From: Thermincola carboxydiphila | Lineage (GTDB): Bacteria; Bacillota; Thermincolia; Thermincolales; UBA2595 | Assembly (NCBI GenBank): GCA_016841325.1 | Contig: JAENZJ010000003.1 | Location: forward strand, 62,001 to 126,000 | Length of the DNA stretch: 64,000 nt | Direction of reading: 5' to 3' | Part shown: positions 17,826 to 26,563 of the stretch, piece after piece | Position numbering within the stretch: position 1 is the stretch's first letter | Layout of the letters: each line of letters starts with the position of its first letter | Position numbers and translations under genes: made by a program | Notes under the pieces: model-generated | Seen by the model: only the letters and a program-made list of their open reading frames with translations | What the model was told of the DNA's origin: nothing | Database searches by the model: none

Positions 17826-18830
17826 CTACCTGATGTCATATATCAGAATCCGACTTTTGCCAAGCTCGGTAACATACAGCCTGTTATTCTCATCCACAAA
17901 GACACCGGTCGGCAGTACCATGCTGTCCTCAGCAGACTCACCCTGAGTAAATAGTGCCAGCCTTTTGCCCGAAGAGTCTGTTACCGAGACCCCGCTGGCC
18001 AGCAGGTTGGCTGTCCAGACATTACCCTGTTTGTCAATGGCCACACCCCTGGGTATGGTATATCCCCCGGCATTATCAGGCTGGTCGCTCTTCCAGACAG
18101 CCTTTTCCTTCCCATCAGGGGTAAAGACCTGGAGCCTGAAATTGTTGGAATCGGCAACATAAATATTGCCTGCCTCATCTACGGTAATCCCCTTGGCATA
18201 ATAGAACTGGCCCGGTTCACTGCCCTTTCCGCCAAAGGAATTAAGGACTTTACCTGTAGTGTCTAGAATAAAGACCTTCTGACTGATACTGTCAAAAATA
18301 TAAAACGTGTCCCCGACAATTTTTATTCCTGAAGGGCCCTTTAATGTATCCTCAGCAAAATAGCCAATAAATTCACCGTTGAGAGAATAAATGCTGACTT
18401 TGCCGAGCTCGTAATCGGCAACATAAAGGTTGTTGTTGTAAACTCCCATATCAGTGGGGCCTACCATTGCCCCCGGGAAATCACCCCTGCCGCCGATCTG
18501 CCTGACAAAACTGCCGGTATAGTCAAACACCATTACCCGGCTGTTTACGGTGTCGGCAACATAAATATTGTTATCCCATACAATGGTGGCCTGGGGATTA
18601 TTCAGAAAATCAGCCGTAGGTCCATATATACTGAACTGATACTCCAGTCTCGGTACCGGGTCAACGGCAGGAACGACCTGCCTGACAGCGGTAACAATGT
18701 TGGTTTTCTTATAATACAGGTATCCGAAAACAGCACCGATAATAATCACTGTAATCAGGACAATGTTCAGGACCTGTGACTTGGTTATGCGCTTCTTGGT
18801 TATTTTATCAGCATCCAGTTTGGTTTCCAT
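17826..18830 (-). CDS. Membrane-anchored NHL-repeat protein
   Basis: The protein has 334 residues. One membrane segment lies at about residues 20-41 (VLNIVLITVIIIGAVFGYLY), followed by an NHL propeller (NNIYVADTVNSRVMVFDYTG, NNLYVADYELGKVSIY, GNIYVADSNNFRLQVF, NRLYVTELGKSRILIYDI). It is a paralogue of 4459-5514: both have FRFSIYEG/YQFSIYGP just after the anchor and a similar blade pattern. It lies between a TPR gene (27 bp upstream) and the six-heme cytochrome. No enzyme residues are seen; a binding or scaffold function outside the membrane is inferred. Confidence 0.88.
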   Translation of the reverse strand: METKLDADKITKKRITKSQVLNIVLITVIIIGAVFGYLYYKKTNIVTAVRQVVPAVDPVPRLEYQFSIYGPTADFLNNPQATIVWDNNIYVADTVNSRVMVFDYTGSFVRQIGGRGDFPGAMVGPTDMGVYNNNLYVADYELGKVSIYSLNGEFIGYFAEDTLKGPSGIKIVGDTFYIFDSISQKVFILDTTGKVLNSFGGKGSEPGQFYYAKGITVDEAGNIYVADSNNFRLQVFTPDGKEKAVWKSDQPDNAGGYTIPRGVAIDKQGNVWTANLLASGVSVTDSSGKRLALFTQGESAEDSMVLPTGVFVDENNRLYVTELGKSRILIYDIR

Positions 18831-18857
18831 ATCCCGATGCTCTACCCCCTTTTGGAC

Positions 18858-19523
18858 TTAATCTGTTAACTGGCCGCCTGCATCAATTATTTTCTTGACT
18901 TCAAGGGCTTCATCATAATCGGGAACCATAGCCAGAGCCTTGGAGAGGTGCTGGTCTGCTTTTTCCTTTTCTCCGTTTTTGTAACAGGCCTTTGCCAGGA
19001 AAACGTGGGCATCAGCAGAGGCCGGATTATATACCAATGCCAGTTCAAATTTCTCAATAGCCTTTGGGAAGTCACCCTTCAGGTAATAAGCAGCTCCCAT
19101 AAAATACTCGGCATCAAAGTCGAAAACCTTGTCATCTGTGAGTGGTTCCATGTTTTTAATGGCTTCATCATACTTGCCCAGCTGCATGTATGCCAGACCC
19201 CTGTTAAACTGAACGGCCTTGTTATCTGGTTCAATTTCTGCAGCTTTGTCTATCCACTTAAGGGCTTCCTCAGGCTGGTCATTCCGGATATAGTAATTTC
19301 CTTTGGCAAGGTAGCCCTCAACACTGTCAGGTTTGGCCTCAATGATGTAATCAACAGAATTTAACTCAATATCCTGTCTCTGTTCCGGTACTGTTCGCCA
19401 GAAGAATGCATACCCAACTGCAGTGAATACGGCTATGGCAGCTACAGCAGCTCCAATTATAATTAAAACCGCCTTCTTAAATGATATACCTTTATCTATG
19501 TCCTGGTTCAAACCTGATTCCAT
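18858..19523 (-). CDS. Membrane-anchored TPR protein
   Basis: The protein has 221 residues and starts with an ATG preceded by GGAGGTG. A membrane segment lies at about residues 17-40 (AVLIIIGAAVAAIAVFTAVG), followed by about four TPRs (GYLAKGNYYIRNDQPEEALK, VQFNRGLAYMQLGKYDEAIK, YFMGAAYYLKGDFPKAIEKF, HVFLAKACYKNGEKEKADQH). It is equivalent to 5556-6302 and starts the second module, 31 bp downstream of the 17-heme cytochrome gene, so probably in one operon with it. Probably a protein-interaction factor for cytochrome assembly or for the NHL protein. Confidence 0.87.
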   Translation of the reverse strand: MESGLNQDIDKGISFKKAVLIIIGAAVAAIAVFTAVGYAFFWRTVPEQRQDIELNSVDYIIEAKPDSVEGYLAKGNYYIRNDQPEEALKWIDKAAEIEPDNKAVQFNRGLAYMQLGKYDEAIKNMEPLTDDKVFDFDAEYFMGAAYYLKGDFPKAIEKFELALVYNPASADAHVFLAKACYKNGEKEKADQHLSKALAMVPDYDEALEVKKIIDAGGQLTD

Positions 19524-19554
19524 AACTACACCTCCGGCTCCCGGGAGATTTTAA

Positions 19555-21075
19555 TTACGTCCCGGCCTTTTTGTTAATAACTCCGGTCCTGTTGTTTTCT
19601 CTGGGTGGAACTTCAGTATCAATTGTCTTGGGCTTAGTTTCATTGCGCGGCTTAATGTTTCTGTGGATCTCAAGCCTGTCATCAACATTTTCACTGTGGC
19701 ACTTAAGACATAGCTCTGTCCGTTTAAGTAAAGTAAACTGCTCATGCTCAGTCCCGTGCGGACCGTGGCAGCTGGTGCAGTGCAGTGTGCCGCCGCGCCA
19801 GGGGTCGGTGTATTTGTCCCCAAAGGGGTGGTTTATCCTGGCTTTGGCTATCGATTGGTGACAGCCATTACACATCGGCTCCTGCTTATCCATCAGCAGG
19901 GGTTTCCAGTCGGACCCGTGGGGAACGTGACAGTTGGTACAGGCTCCCAGGCCTCCTTTCCCTTCGGCTTTGGTAGCATGCTGGAGCTTTTCATAGGTAC
20001 TCTCGAGTCCGAGGTGGCACATATAACACAAATCGTTCCCGGCTTTCCTGACCAGGTTGGGTCCTGAACCCACGTGGGGGTCATGACACCCATCACAGTC
20101 CAGGAGGCCGTTACCCACCGGGTGGTGGGAGGCTTTTTCAAAATCAGGCCTCATGGCTGAGTGGCAAAGGTAACACAGTTCTGTCCTGGCTTCGGGAAGC
20201 AGGGCCGGTTTTGCCGATGCATGAGGTACATGACAGTTGGTACACTTTTCTTTCACCGGGGTATGGACATACCCGTTTTTGGTAACTGCCTGTATTTTTT
20301 CATTTAAGCCATAATGGCAGCTTAAGCAGAGTCCGTTACCCGGAACAAGTGTCAGCTTCTCACCCGGTGTGGCGTGGGCCCCGTGGCAGTTGACACAGTC
20401 ACCGGTTGCATAGGGCTTGTGCTGGACCGGCAGGAGCAGTTCATTCTGCCTGTCATAGTGGCAGGTAAAGCATAACTGTTTACCGGGCAGCCTGGTCATC
20501 CCCCTGTTTTTTGATGCATGAGGGACATGGCAGTCAGAACAGGCACCAATCTCATACGGTTTGTGCTTCACCGGGAAATCATAAACCAGATCCAGTTTAT
20601 GGCACGCCGTACACAGGGTATTGGGCGATGTCCGCAGCAGATAGCGGTAATCAGATGCATGCGGGTCATGACAGTCTGTACAGTGTCCCAGCAGGTACGG
20701 CTTGTGCTGATAGACATATTCGGTCTCATCCAGCCGGTTAAAGTGACAGGTAGTACAAAGCTGGTCGAGGTCAACCACAAACTCATGCTTTCCTGAGCCT
20801 ACATTATGCGGCGCATGACAGTCTTTGCAGTACCACTTGACAAAAGGAGCATGCTGAAACTGCTTGTTAAAGTCCCTGCTCTTGTCAGAATGGCAGATGC
20901 CGCAAACCTCTTTGTCAGATTCTCTGTCGGCCAGTTTGGGCCCCGTATCGGCAGGAACAGTCTGAAATGACTGCAAAAATTCACTTATCTGTTTGCGAAC
21001 GGCAGGAAGGGATATTAATATACCGACAACCATCACCAACAGCAAACCGAATACCAATATCCTGTTGCGTTCCAT
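19555..21075 (-). CDS. Membrane-anchored 17-heme c-type cytochrome
   Basis: The protein has 506 residues. A signal anchor at about residues 5-24 (ILVFGLLLVMVVGILISLP) has no clear cleavage site. Seventeen CxxCH motifs occur in regular pairs with the doubled-CxxCH pattern CxxCHxPH (CKDCHAPH, CTDCHDPH, CSDCHVPH, CTNCHVPH, CTSCHGPH). This repeat type is common in decahaem and larger electron conduits. The C-terminal 50 residues are charged and haem-free. It begins the operon that continues into the TPR-NHL-cytochrome genes. Likely a periplasmic or wall electron relay between the NapC-like proteins upstream and outer cytochromes; the direction of flow is inferred. Confidence 0.92.
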   Translation of the reverse strand: MERNRILVFGLLLVMVVGILISLPAVRKQISEFLQSFQTVPADTGPKLADRESDKEVCGICHSDKSRDFNKQFQHAPFVKWYCKDCHAPHNVGSGKHEFVVDLDQLCTTCHFNRLDETEYVYQHKPYLLGHCTDCHDPHASDYRYLLRTSPNTLCTACHKLDLVYDFPVKHKPYEIGACSDCHVPHASKNRGMTRLPGKQLCFTCHYDRQNELLLPVQHKPYATGDCVNCHGAHATPGEKLTLVPGNGLCLSCHYGLNEKIQAVTKNGYVHTPVKEKCTNCHVPHASAKPALLPEARTELCYLCHSAMRPDFEKASHHPVGNGLLDCDGCHDPHVGSGPNLVRKAGNDLCYMCHLGLESTYEKLQHATKAEGKGGLGACTNCHVPHGSDWKPLLMDKQEPMCNGCHQSIAKARINHPFGDKYTDPWRGGTLHCTSCHGPHGTEHEQFTLLKRTELCLKCHSENVDDRLEIHRNIKPRNETKPKTIDTEVPPRENNRTGVINKKAGT

Positions 21076-21539
21076 AGTGAACCGGCTCCTTTCGCCGTTC
21101 TTGGACCATGAAAAATATGTAATGTCCTGATATATTCATTGGTATTCTGTGGGGAAAGCCCCGTAATGCTATGTCAATACCATTATTTACTCTTTATATT
21201 TATATCGTAAAAACACGCTGAAAATATTAGGGTTAATTACTTATTCGAACTGTTAGTTTTCTAATTTATAGAGTACGACATAACATACCAAAGTTCCTTC
21301 TGTGTTAAGAAAATTTTCTTCAGGAACCATATTTGCACCATTATACCAATTATTCTCTAATTTTTTCCCTGTATCTTCCGTGCCGACTGATTATTCTGAA
21401 AATTTATTGGGGTAAATTCTTCATGACAAGGATTAATTATCCAGTGAAAAAAGGCCCGGTAAAAGCAGGGGAACTCAGTTCTCCTGCTTTTACACATGCC
21501 CGTTACATCTCATCATTGATTCTGCGCTGTCATTGAGTC
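21076..21539. other. Intergenic region, 464 bp
   Basis: No gene seen. It holds the terminator at 21445-21493, a perfect palindrome AAGAAAATTTTCTT at 21307-21320 inside a longer GTTCCT...AGGAAC inverted repeat, and a small GGGG/CCCC hairpin near 21152-21163. The promoter of the 17-heme operon is expected here but I cannot place it with confidence. Confidence 0.4.
21445..21493 (-). terminator. Terminator after the 12-heme cytochrome gene
   Basis: The stem GTAAAAGCAGG/CCTGCTTTTAC with inner GAAC/GTTC pairing is followed by CGGGCC and six T residues on the minus strand. Confidence 0.75.
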
Positions 21540-22778
21540 TTATAAGCTGTTGGTATGGCACCTGGAGCAATGTGTGGTATCATGGCAGTTCCAGCAGCCT
21601 TCGTTGCTGGCGCCTTTTTCTTTGACTACAGTTGGATGATAAGTACGCCATCCACCGGGGTGATATTTTTCGAACTTTATTTTACCGGGTTCGGAAGGTG
21701 CACCCTGGTCAGGTTTCTCCTGCCCGCCGGGTTCCGTCCCGCCGCCCTCAGGCTCTGTACCGGCAGACTGGCTGCTGTGGCACTTGGCACAGTACGTAGG
21801 TACTGCCTTATCCTCAGCCTTGGGCTTGGTGTTATTATGGCACACCAGGCACCCGGATACGTCCCCATTGGGCACATCCTTTTTGTGGATCATCCGCCAG
21901 TCTTCGGTATGTCCCGCCGGTCTTTTCTGATGGCAGTCATAGCAGAAGACATTGCCCCTGGCATACCTGGCAACCGGATCGGCCAGAGGAATATCCTTAG
22001 CCTCCAGTGAATATGAGTGACATTTGTTACAGTAATCCAGGCCTTCCTGTTCCACTAATGGGCTGTGGTTGGAGTTAAACCCGGCCACTTTGTGGTCAGG
22101 CGGCATACTAATCTGAGTATGGCACGCCTCACAGGCCTGAGTAACACTCTCGACATTCTTTATCCCAAACTTGGCCGGTTCCATATGACAGGCCAGGCAC
22201 CTGTTCATCTTTGGCTCAGTGTACTCCTTGGTCATCTGCATCCTGCCTGTTTCCAGGGTCCAGGCCTCATAGTTGCCGTCTTCAGTAAGCTTTCTGGCGG
22301 CGATTGTGCCGTGGGCCACCCCGTCATGACACTGGACACACAATACATCTTTGGCGGCATGTTTATCATGTGGGATAATCAAATCCCCGGATGGGGTAAA
22401 TTCCCTTTTCATAGAGTGACAGGTTGTGCAGATTTCATCTTCCAGCATATGGTCCATTTTAATCGGGCGGTCATATGTACCGGTAAAGTACAGGTAGAGT
22501 TCTTTGGTTGCAGACAAATTGTTAACCAGGAGATTACCGATTCCGGGTTTGATATGGCAGTCTGTACAGGGGATATTCGCATGTGAGGATGCTTTCCAGG
22601 TAACATACTCGGGTTTCATCACATGACATTTGGAGCAAAATTCAGGGCTAAGGGTCATCCTGACGGCCCCGGCAGTCAAAACCAGCAGTATTGTTACCAC
22701 TCCGCTTATAAGGACAAATGCCTTTAAACGATCTTCGGTTCTTTCCATATTCAGCTTGAGCCTTTTAAACATCCCCAT
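21540..22778 (-). CDS. NapC/NirT-like membrane-anchored cytochrome c, 12 hemes
   Basis: The start at 22778 (MGMFKRLKLNMERTEDRLK) is chosen because it aligns with the paralogue at 22968-24035 and has GTGGGGG upstream; a TTG frame to 22829 has no ribosome site. One membrane helix (about residues 20-42) leads into MTLSPEFCSKCHVMKPEYVTW, the NapC/NirT pattern for quinol-oxidising tetrahaem cytochromes. Twelve CxxCH motifs follow in all, so the core is extended by about eight haems. A Pro/Gly/Glu-rich linker lies near residues 333-358. Predicted to take electrons from menaquinol and pass them to the exported cytochromes. Confidence 0.91.
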   Translation of the reverse strand: MGMFKRLKLNMERTEDRLKAFVLISGVVTILLVLTAGAVRMTLSPEFCSKCHVMKPEYVTWKASSHANIPCTDCHIKPGIGNLLVNNLSATKELYLYFTGTYDRPIKMDHMLEDEICTTCHSMKREFTPSGDLIIPHDKHAAKDVLCVQCHDGVAHGTIAARKLTEDGNYEAWTLETGRMQMTKEYTEPKMNRCLACHMEPAKFGIKNVESVTQACEACHTQISMPPDHKVAGFNSNHSPLVEQEGLDYCNKCHSYSLEAKDIPLADPVARYARGNVFCYDCHQKRPAGHTEDWRMIHKKDVPNGDVSGCLVCHNNTKPKAEDKAVPTYCAKCHSSQSAGTEPEGGGTEPGGQEKPDQGAPSEPGKIKFEKYHPGGWRTYHPTVVKEKGASNEGCWNCHDTTHCSRCHTNSL

Positions 22779-22898
22779 CCCCCACTGAAGACTCCCGTAA
22801 AGCCTGCCCGGGACCTGATCATAATCCAATTAACAGAGTTCTACATCAGGTGGAGTTTAGACTGCACCTGACTTCGGAAACAATTATCTTGGAGCCGG

Positions 22899-22940
22899 CG
22901 CTGCTTGGCTCCCGCTCTAAAAGCGGGAGCCTCAGCAGCG
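22899..22940. other. Strong hairpin between the two NapC-like genes
   Basis: A 10-bp perfect stem GGCTCCCGCT/AGCGGGAGCC is continued by CGCTGCT/AGCAGCG after a small internal loop. There is no T-run on either strand. It may be an mRNA processing or stability element that sets the ratio of the two cytochromes. Confidence 0.6.
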
Positions 22941-22967
22941 GTTAGCTTCAGATTAACAGGATCACCC

Positions 22968-24035
22968 TTACTTAAACCAGTGACAGTTGTTGCAGGCAAC
23001 TTCCTTGGCAGGTGACTGCAGGGTTTCTCCTGCCTTGGCCTTCTGAATACTGTGGCATGCAGTACAGTTATTCATACCCTTGCTGGCAACAGCTTCTTTA
23101 TGATATGGCATCCACTTGGACTTATCCTTGTGATCATCAGGTTTTTGACTGTGGCAGTTAATGCAGAACTCAGTAGTCCACGCAAAATCCTTTGCCGTAG
23201 TCCCGGCTTTGACGACATTATTTTTCACACCGTCAGCAGCAAAGGTAGGTTCCACTCCCATCGCGTGGCAGCTGACACAATCCTTGAGCTGTCCGGCTGC
23301 ATCCACACCGTGGTTCCTGGTCCAGGCAGCTTCTTTGTGTGAATTCGGGGTAAATATGTCTTCATGGCAGGCTCCGCAATCCCAGGTAACACTTTCTATT
23401 CCTTCAACCCCATATTTGGCAGGGTTAATATGGCAGGCAACACAGGTGTCCATATCAGGCCTGACGTATTCTGCAGCCATGTTTTCCTTACCTTCCTTAT
23501 CACTCCATGCGGCAAGGTCTCCTTCTGCAGTAACAGCCCTTCCGGCTATATTACCATGGGCCACACCTGAGTGGCACTTGACACAGCCCACGCCAACCTT
23601 TTCATGATACTCATGGGGGTCTTTAAGGTCTCCTGACAGGGTAAATGTCCTGGTTTCAACTGAGTGACACTGTTCACACAGGTGACTGGGAAGTTCATGC
23701 TTCATCTTAATAGGCAGGTGATGCTCATAACTGGCGGTAAGGTAGTCATACAGGTGTCCGGTGGCCACAATTTTTTCCTTGAGGATATTGATGACTCCCG
23801 GTTCCATATGACAGTCCACACAGGCGATATTGCTGTGAGATGAATACTTCCAGGTCACATACTCCGGCTGCATGGCATTGTGGCAAAGCTTGCAGAAGTC
23901 AGGTGACATAGTCAGTGAAATCCCGCCCACCGTAGCCACCAGCAGGAACAACAGTGTCCCACTGACCAGGATAAATAGTTTTAGCTTATCTTCAGTTTTT
24001 GACAGGTCAAATTTGAATTTATCTCGTATACCCAT
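22968..24035 (-). CDS. NapC/NirT-like membrane-anchored cytochrome c, 10 hemes
   Basis: The ATG at 24035 (MGIRDKFKFDLSKTEDKLK) has AGGGAGG upstream; a longer frame to 24125 lacks support. A membrane helix at about residues 20-42 is followed by MSPDFCKLCHNAMQPEYVTW, then CVDCHMEPG, the NapC/NirT N-terminal region. Ten CxxCH motifs are present. It is a paralogue of the 12-heme protein downstream, sharing GVAHGxIAxR, HxxPAKxGVE/HMEPAKFGIK and ESVTxxCxACH. Likely menaquinol dehydrogenase giving electrons to the wall cytochromes. It is the first gene of the island in the direction of transcription. Confidence 0.92.
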   Translation of the reverse strand: MGIRDKFKFDLSKTEDKLKLFILVSGTLLFLLVATVGGISLTMSPDFCKLCHNAMQPEYVTWKYSSHSNIACVDCHMEPGVINILKEKIVATGHLYDYLTASYEHHLPIKMKHELPSHLCEQCHSVETRTFTLSGDLKDPHEYHEKVGVGCVKCHSGVAHGNIAGRAVTAEGDLAAWSDKEGKENMAAEYVRPDMDTCVACHINPAKYGVEGIESVTWDCGACHEDIFTPNSHKEAAWTRNHGVDAAGQLKDCVSCHAMGVEPTFAADGVKNNVVKAGTTAKDFAWTTEFCINCHSQKPDDHKDKSKWMPYHKEAVASKGMNNCTACHSIQKAKAGETLQSPAKEVACNNCHWFK

Positions 24036-24258
24036 CGTAAACCAACCTCCCTCAACCGTTAGATTTCTTGCACTACAAATCACATTCCATCCAAAAAAAA
24101 TTAAGAATCTTTTTAGAGCCAGCACTACTCCGGGATTCTTGTCTGAAAATCTATTCTACGTAAAATGACAAAACCCTTCTTTTGTTTGGAATTTTTTGAT
24201 TAGTAGATAAATTCATACAAGTATAAATGTCTGGCCTCTTTTTGGCGTTTTTCCTTTT

Positions 24259-25227
24259 TTAAAATCTTCTTTTACCAACAAAATCGGCGATAGTTCTCAA
24301 ACTGTTGGTTGCTCTGCCAGCAGGTAGGTAATCTAGCTGTTCTTTTGCTTTTTTAAGATAGCGGTCAGATAGTTCAATAGCTTTCTCAATGGCTCCGCAC
24401 TCCTTGATAATCTTAATAGCCTCTAGGACTTCACCCTCCTTTTTTACCTTTTTCTGAATAATTTCCGCCAGCCTGGTTCGCTCGTCCGACCGGAGAAGTG
24501 CATAAATTGCCGGCAAGGTAACTATTCCCTGCCTCAGGTCACTCCCGACCGGTTTGCCCAATTCCTGCGCACTGGCAGTAAAATCTAGGATATCATCAGT
24601 GATCTGGAAAGCCATACCCAGGTAATAACCATAGCGTTTCAGGGCTCTGACATGATATGTTGGGGCCTCACACGCAATGGCTCCCAGTTCACAACTGGCT
24701 GAAATAAGTAAAGCCGTTTTTCTTTTAATTCGGAAAAAGTAATCCTTTACCGTCTGTTGGGAATCAAAAGTTGTCACAATCTGCTGAATCTCGCCCTCAC
24801 ACATCTTGGCACTAATATCTGCCAGGATTCTGCTGATAACAGGATTGTCACACCTGGCAATCAGGACAAGAGACTGGGCGAAAAGATATGTTCCGGTATA
24901 AATGGAAACCTGGTCCCCCCAGCTTGCCTTTACAGTCGGTATACCCCGCCTGGTATAGGAATCATCAATAACATCATCATGTACCAGGCTGGCCATATGG
25001 ATAAGCTCCAGTGCCGTGGCCAGGGGTATCAGTTTGTCTGAAGGCCTGGTGCACGTTTTACCGGCAACCAGGGCAAAGGCCGGTCTTAACCGCTTGCCTC
25101 CCGCATTAAGCAGGTGAGCAGATGTTTCCGTAAGTAACGGGTCATTAGTCTTAACAACCTTTTGCAGTTCCTGTTCCACTATATCTAGTTCGTCCTTTAT
25201 TATGTTAAACAACCCAAAACCTTTCAT
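24259..25227 (-). CDS. hepT: Polyprenyl diphosphate synthase (heptaprenyl-type, large subunit)
   Basis: The protein has 322 residues. Both Asp-rich motifs of trans-prenyltransferases are present: LVHDDVIDDSYTRRG (first) and ITDDILDFT (second), with GGKRLRP for pyrophosphate binding. It extends farnesyl diphosphate with isopentenyl units to the long side chain, most often that of menaquinone in these bacteria. Length and sequence fit the catalytic subunit HepT or a homodimeric octaprenyl synthase; chain length cannot be set from sequence alone. Its place beside quinol-oxidising cytochromes and TatA fits respiratory metabolism. Confidence 0.9.
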   Translation of the reverse strand: MKGFGLFNIIKDELDIVEQELQKVVKTNDPLLTETSAHLLNAGGKRLRPAFALVAGKTCTRPSDKLIPLATALELIHMASLVHDDVIDDSYTRRGIPTVKASWGDQVSIYTGTYLFAQSLVLIARCDNPVISRILADISAKMCEGEIQQIVTTFDSQQTVKDYFFRIKRKTALLISASCELGAIACEAPTYHVRALKRYGYYLGMAFQITDDILDFTASAQELGKPVGSDLRQGIVTLPAIYALLRSDERTRLAEIIQKKVKKEGEVLEAIKIIKECGAIEKAIELSDRYLKKAKEQLDYLPAGRATNSLRTIADFVGKRRF

Positions 25228-25423
25228 TATTCCACCCGCTCGTTAACTCCACCTTCTTGTCATATTAAAACTTTTGGCAAAAAATTTGTCTGAATCACTC
25301 ATCTTAATACCCAATTGCAATATATTCGATATGCCGCGGAAAATTCCTGCCTGTTGTAAAAACTGTCAGACAAAAAGGTGTTTTTAAAGAAATATTTCTG
25401 TTTTTTATTCTTTTAATGTATCC

Positions 25424-25450
25424 AAAAAAGGAGCAGATTCATCCTGCTCC
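25424..25450 (-). terminator. Terminator after tatA
   Basis: A seven-bp stem GGAGCAG/CTGCTCC with a seven-base loop is followed by six T residues on the minus strand. Confidence 0.85.
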
Positions 25451-25458
25451 AAAACTGA

Positions 25459-25641
25459 TTATTTATTTTCGGGTTCTTTCACCGCTTCATTGATTTCCTT
25501 CTGGATATCCTTTGAAGCGCTTCTGAACTCGTTTAACGCCCTGCCCATTGCCCGACCGACTTCCGGCAGTTTACGGGGACCGAATATAACAAGAGCAATA
25601 ACAAGTATTAGTGCTAACTCCTGAAAACCTAGGCCGAACAC
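25459..25641 (-). CDS. tatA: Twin-arginine translocase subunit TatA
   Basis: I start at GTG 25641, which gives [20 protein letters not shown], a typical TatA opening, with GGGGGTGA upstream; a TTG three bases before and a longer frame to 25680 are less likely. One short membrane helix, the [10 protein letters not shown] hinge, an amphipathic helix and a charged tail complete a 60-residue TatA. It forms the pore that exports folded Tat substrates. In this window the hydrogenase small subunit (RRDFLK) and the hydrogenase FeS protein (RRTFLK) carry Tat signals. It is transcribed divergently from tRNA-Sec. Confidence 0.92.
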   Translation of the reverse strand: MFGLGFQELALILVIALVIFGPRKLPEVGRAMGRALNEFRSASKDIQKEINEAVKEPENK

Positions 25642-25757
25642 CAAGTCACCCCCAGACAGTGCAAGTGAAATTGCCCGCAAAAACCAATCCCATCAACCTG
25701 TAAGAGATAGGTTGGTTCAAATATATTATCTCACAAACTTCTCCAAAAGTAAACCGA

Positions 25758-25786
25758 TTGCTTTGTTATTGTTGTTGTGTTATAAT
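25758..25786 (+). promoter_or_regulatory. Promoter of tRNA-Sec
   Basis: TTGCTT, a 17-base spacer and TATAAT end 14 bases before the tRNA 5' end, a good housekeeping promoter. Confidence 0.75.
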
Positions 25787-25799
25787 AATATCTGCTTGC

Positions 25800-25897
25800 G
25801 GGAGCGGATTGGGCCTGGTGGCCCGCCTGGTCTTCAAAACCAGTTGACGGGCAGTGATCCTGTCCGTGGTGGGTTCGATTCCCACACGTTCCCGCCA
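25800..25897 (+). tRNA. selC: tRNA-Sec (anticodon TCA)
   Basis: The 98-nt gene has the marks of bacterial selenocysteine tRNA: anticodon loop CTTCAAA with TCA, an extended D stem (GGGCC/GGCCC), a long variable arm (ACGG...CCGT), T arm GTGGG-TTCGATT-CCCAC and an encoded CCA end. The acceptor stem GGGAGCGG/ACGTTCCC is eight long with one G-T wobble and one mismatch at the inner end. It implies UGA-Sec decoding in this organism. No selA, selB or selD is in the window, and I find no clear selenoprotein here (the NiFe large subunit has Cys in both metal motifs). Confidence 0.95.
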
Positions 25898-26047
25898 AAA
25901 AATATCATCTTTCAGGAATATATTATCTTTCAGGAAAAACCAATTCATATTACGACTGTTAATGATGGAGCAATTTGCTGTCTGGTGGCAAATTGCTTCG
26001 TTTTTTTGTATATACATATAGTAGGCTCCCGGAAGGAGGTATCCCCT

Positions 26048-26563
26048 TTGATAAACAAAAATGTCTCTGTCACCGAACTGGTCCGTTATTCGCTGCTGGC
26101 CTCAATTACAGGACTGCTCCAGGTTTCGGCAGCCCTGTTTCCCGGCCCGGGAAACATGCTTGGTTTCTTCAGCACCCTGCCCATTGCCCTGGCGGCATTT
26201 ATCAGTCCGGGAGGAGGTTTGGCCTGTGCTGCTATCTCGGGATGGCTTACGGTGGTTATCCGTCCTATCGGATTACCGGCCTTTGCCCTGGTTATGGCAC
26301 CACTGGGACTTGCAATCGGTATAGGGCTTCACTACTCGGCAAAACCGCCGGGCACCATCATTTCAGGGGCCGCTGCGGTTACGGCAGGACTTTTGACTAT
26401 TACTTATGTGCTCGGCTTTCCGGCATTCGGTTATTCCCTGGAACAAAGCACCATTCTGGTGGCGTTCCCCTTCTATGCAGCCTTCTCTCTGTTATACAGC
26501 TATGCCTGGTACAACTTTGTCAGAAAAGTGATCCATAGGCTTACCAGATTTGTCAGGCTCTAA
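26048..26563 (+). CDS. Predicted multi-pass membrane protein
   Basis: The TTG start at 26048 has AAGGAGGT seven bases upstream, so the longer frame through the tRNA is rejected. About 171 residues with five or six hydrophobic helices (SLLASITGLLQVSAALF, LPIALAAFISPGGGLACAAI, AFALVMAPLGLAIGIGLH, ISGAAAVTAGLLTITYVLG, ILVAFPFYAAFSLLYSY). Size and helix pattern resemble substrate-binding (S) components of ECF vitamin transporters, but no family motif is certain and no ECF A/A'/T genes are nearby. The last codons are made from the first unit of the 14-bp repeat array. Confidence 0.75.
   Translation: MINKNVSVTELVRYSLLASITGLLQVSAALFPGPGNMLGFFSTLPIALAAFISPGGGLACAAISGWLTVVIRPIGLPAFALVMAPLGLAIGIGLHYSAKPPGTIISGAAAVTAGLLTITYVLGFPAFGYSLEQSTILVAFPFYAAFSLLYSYAWYNFVRKVIHRLTRFVRL

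Noticed and set aside
25712-26047. N-terminal extension of the membrane protein gene across tRNA-Sec
   Set aside because: The tRNA occupies the segment, and a TTG with a well-placed AAGGAGGT starts the gene at 26048.
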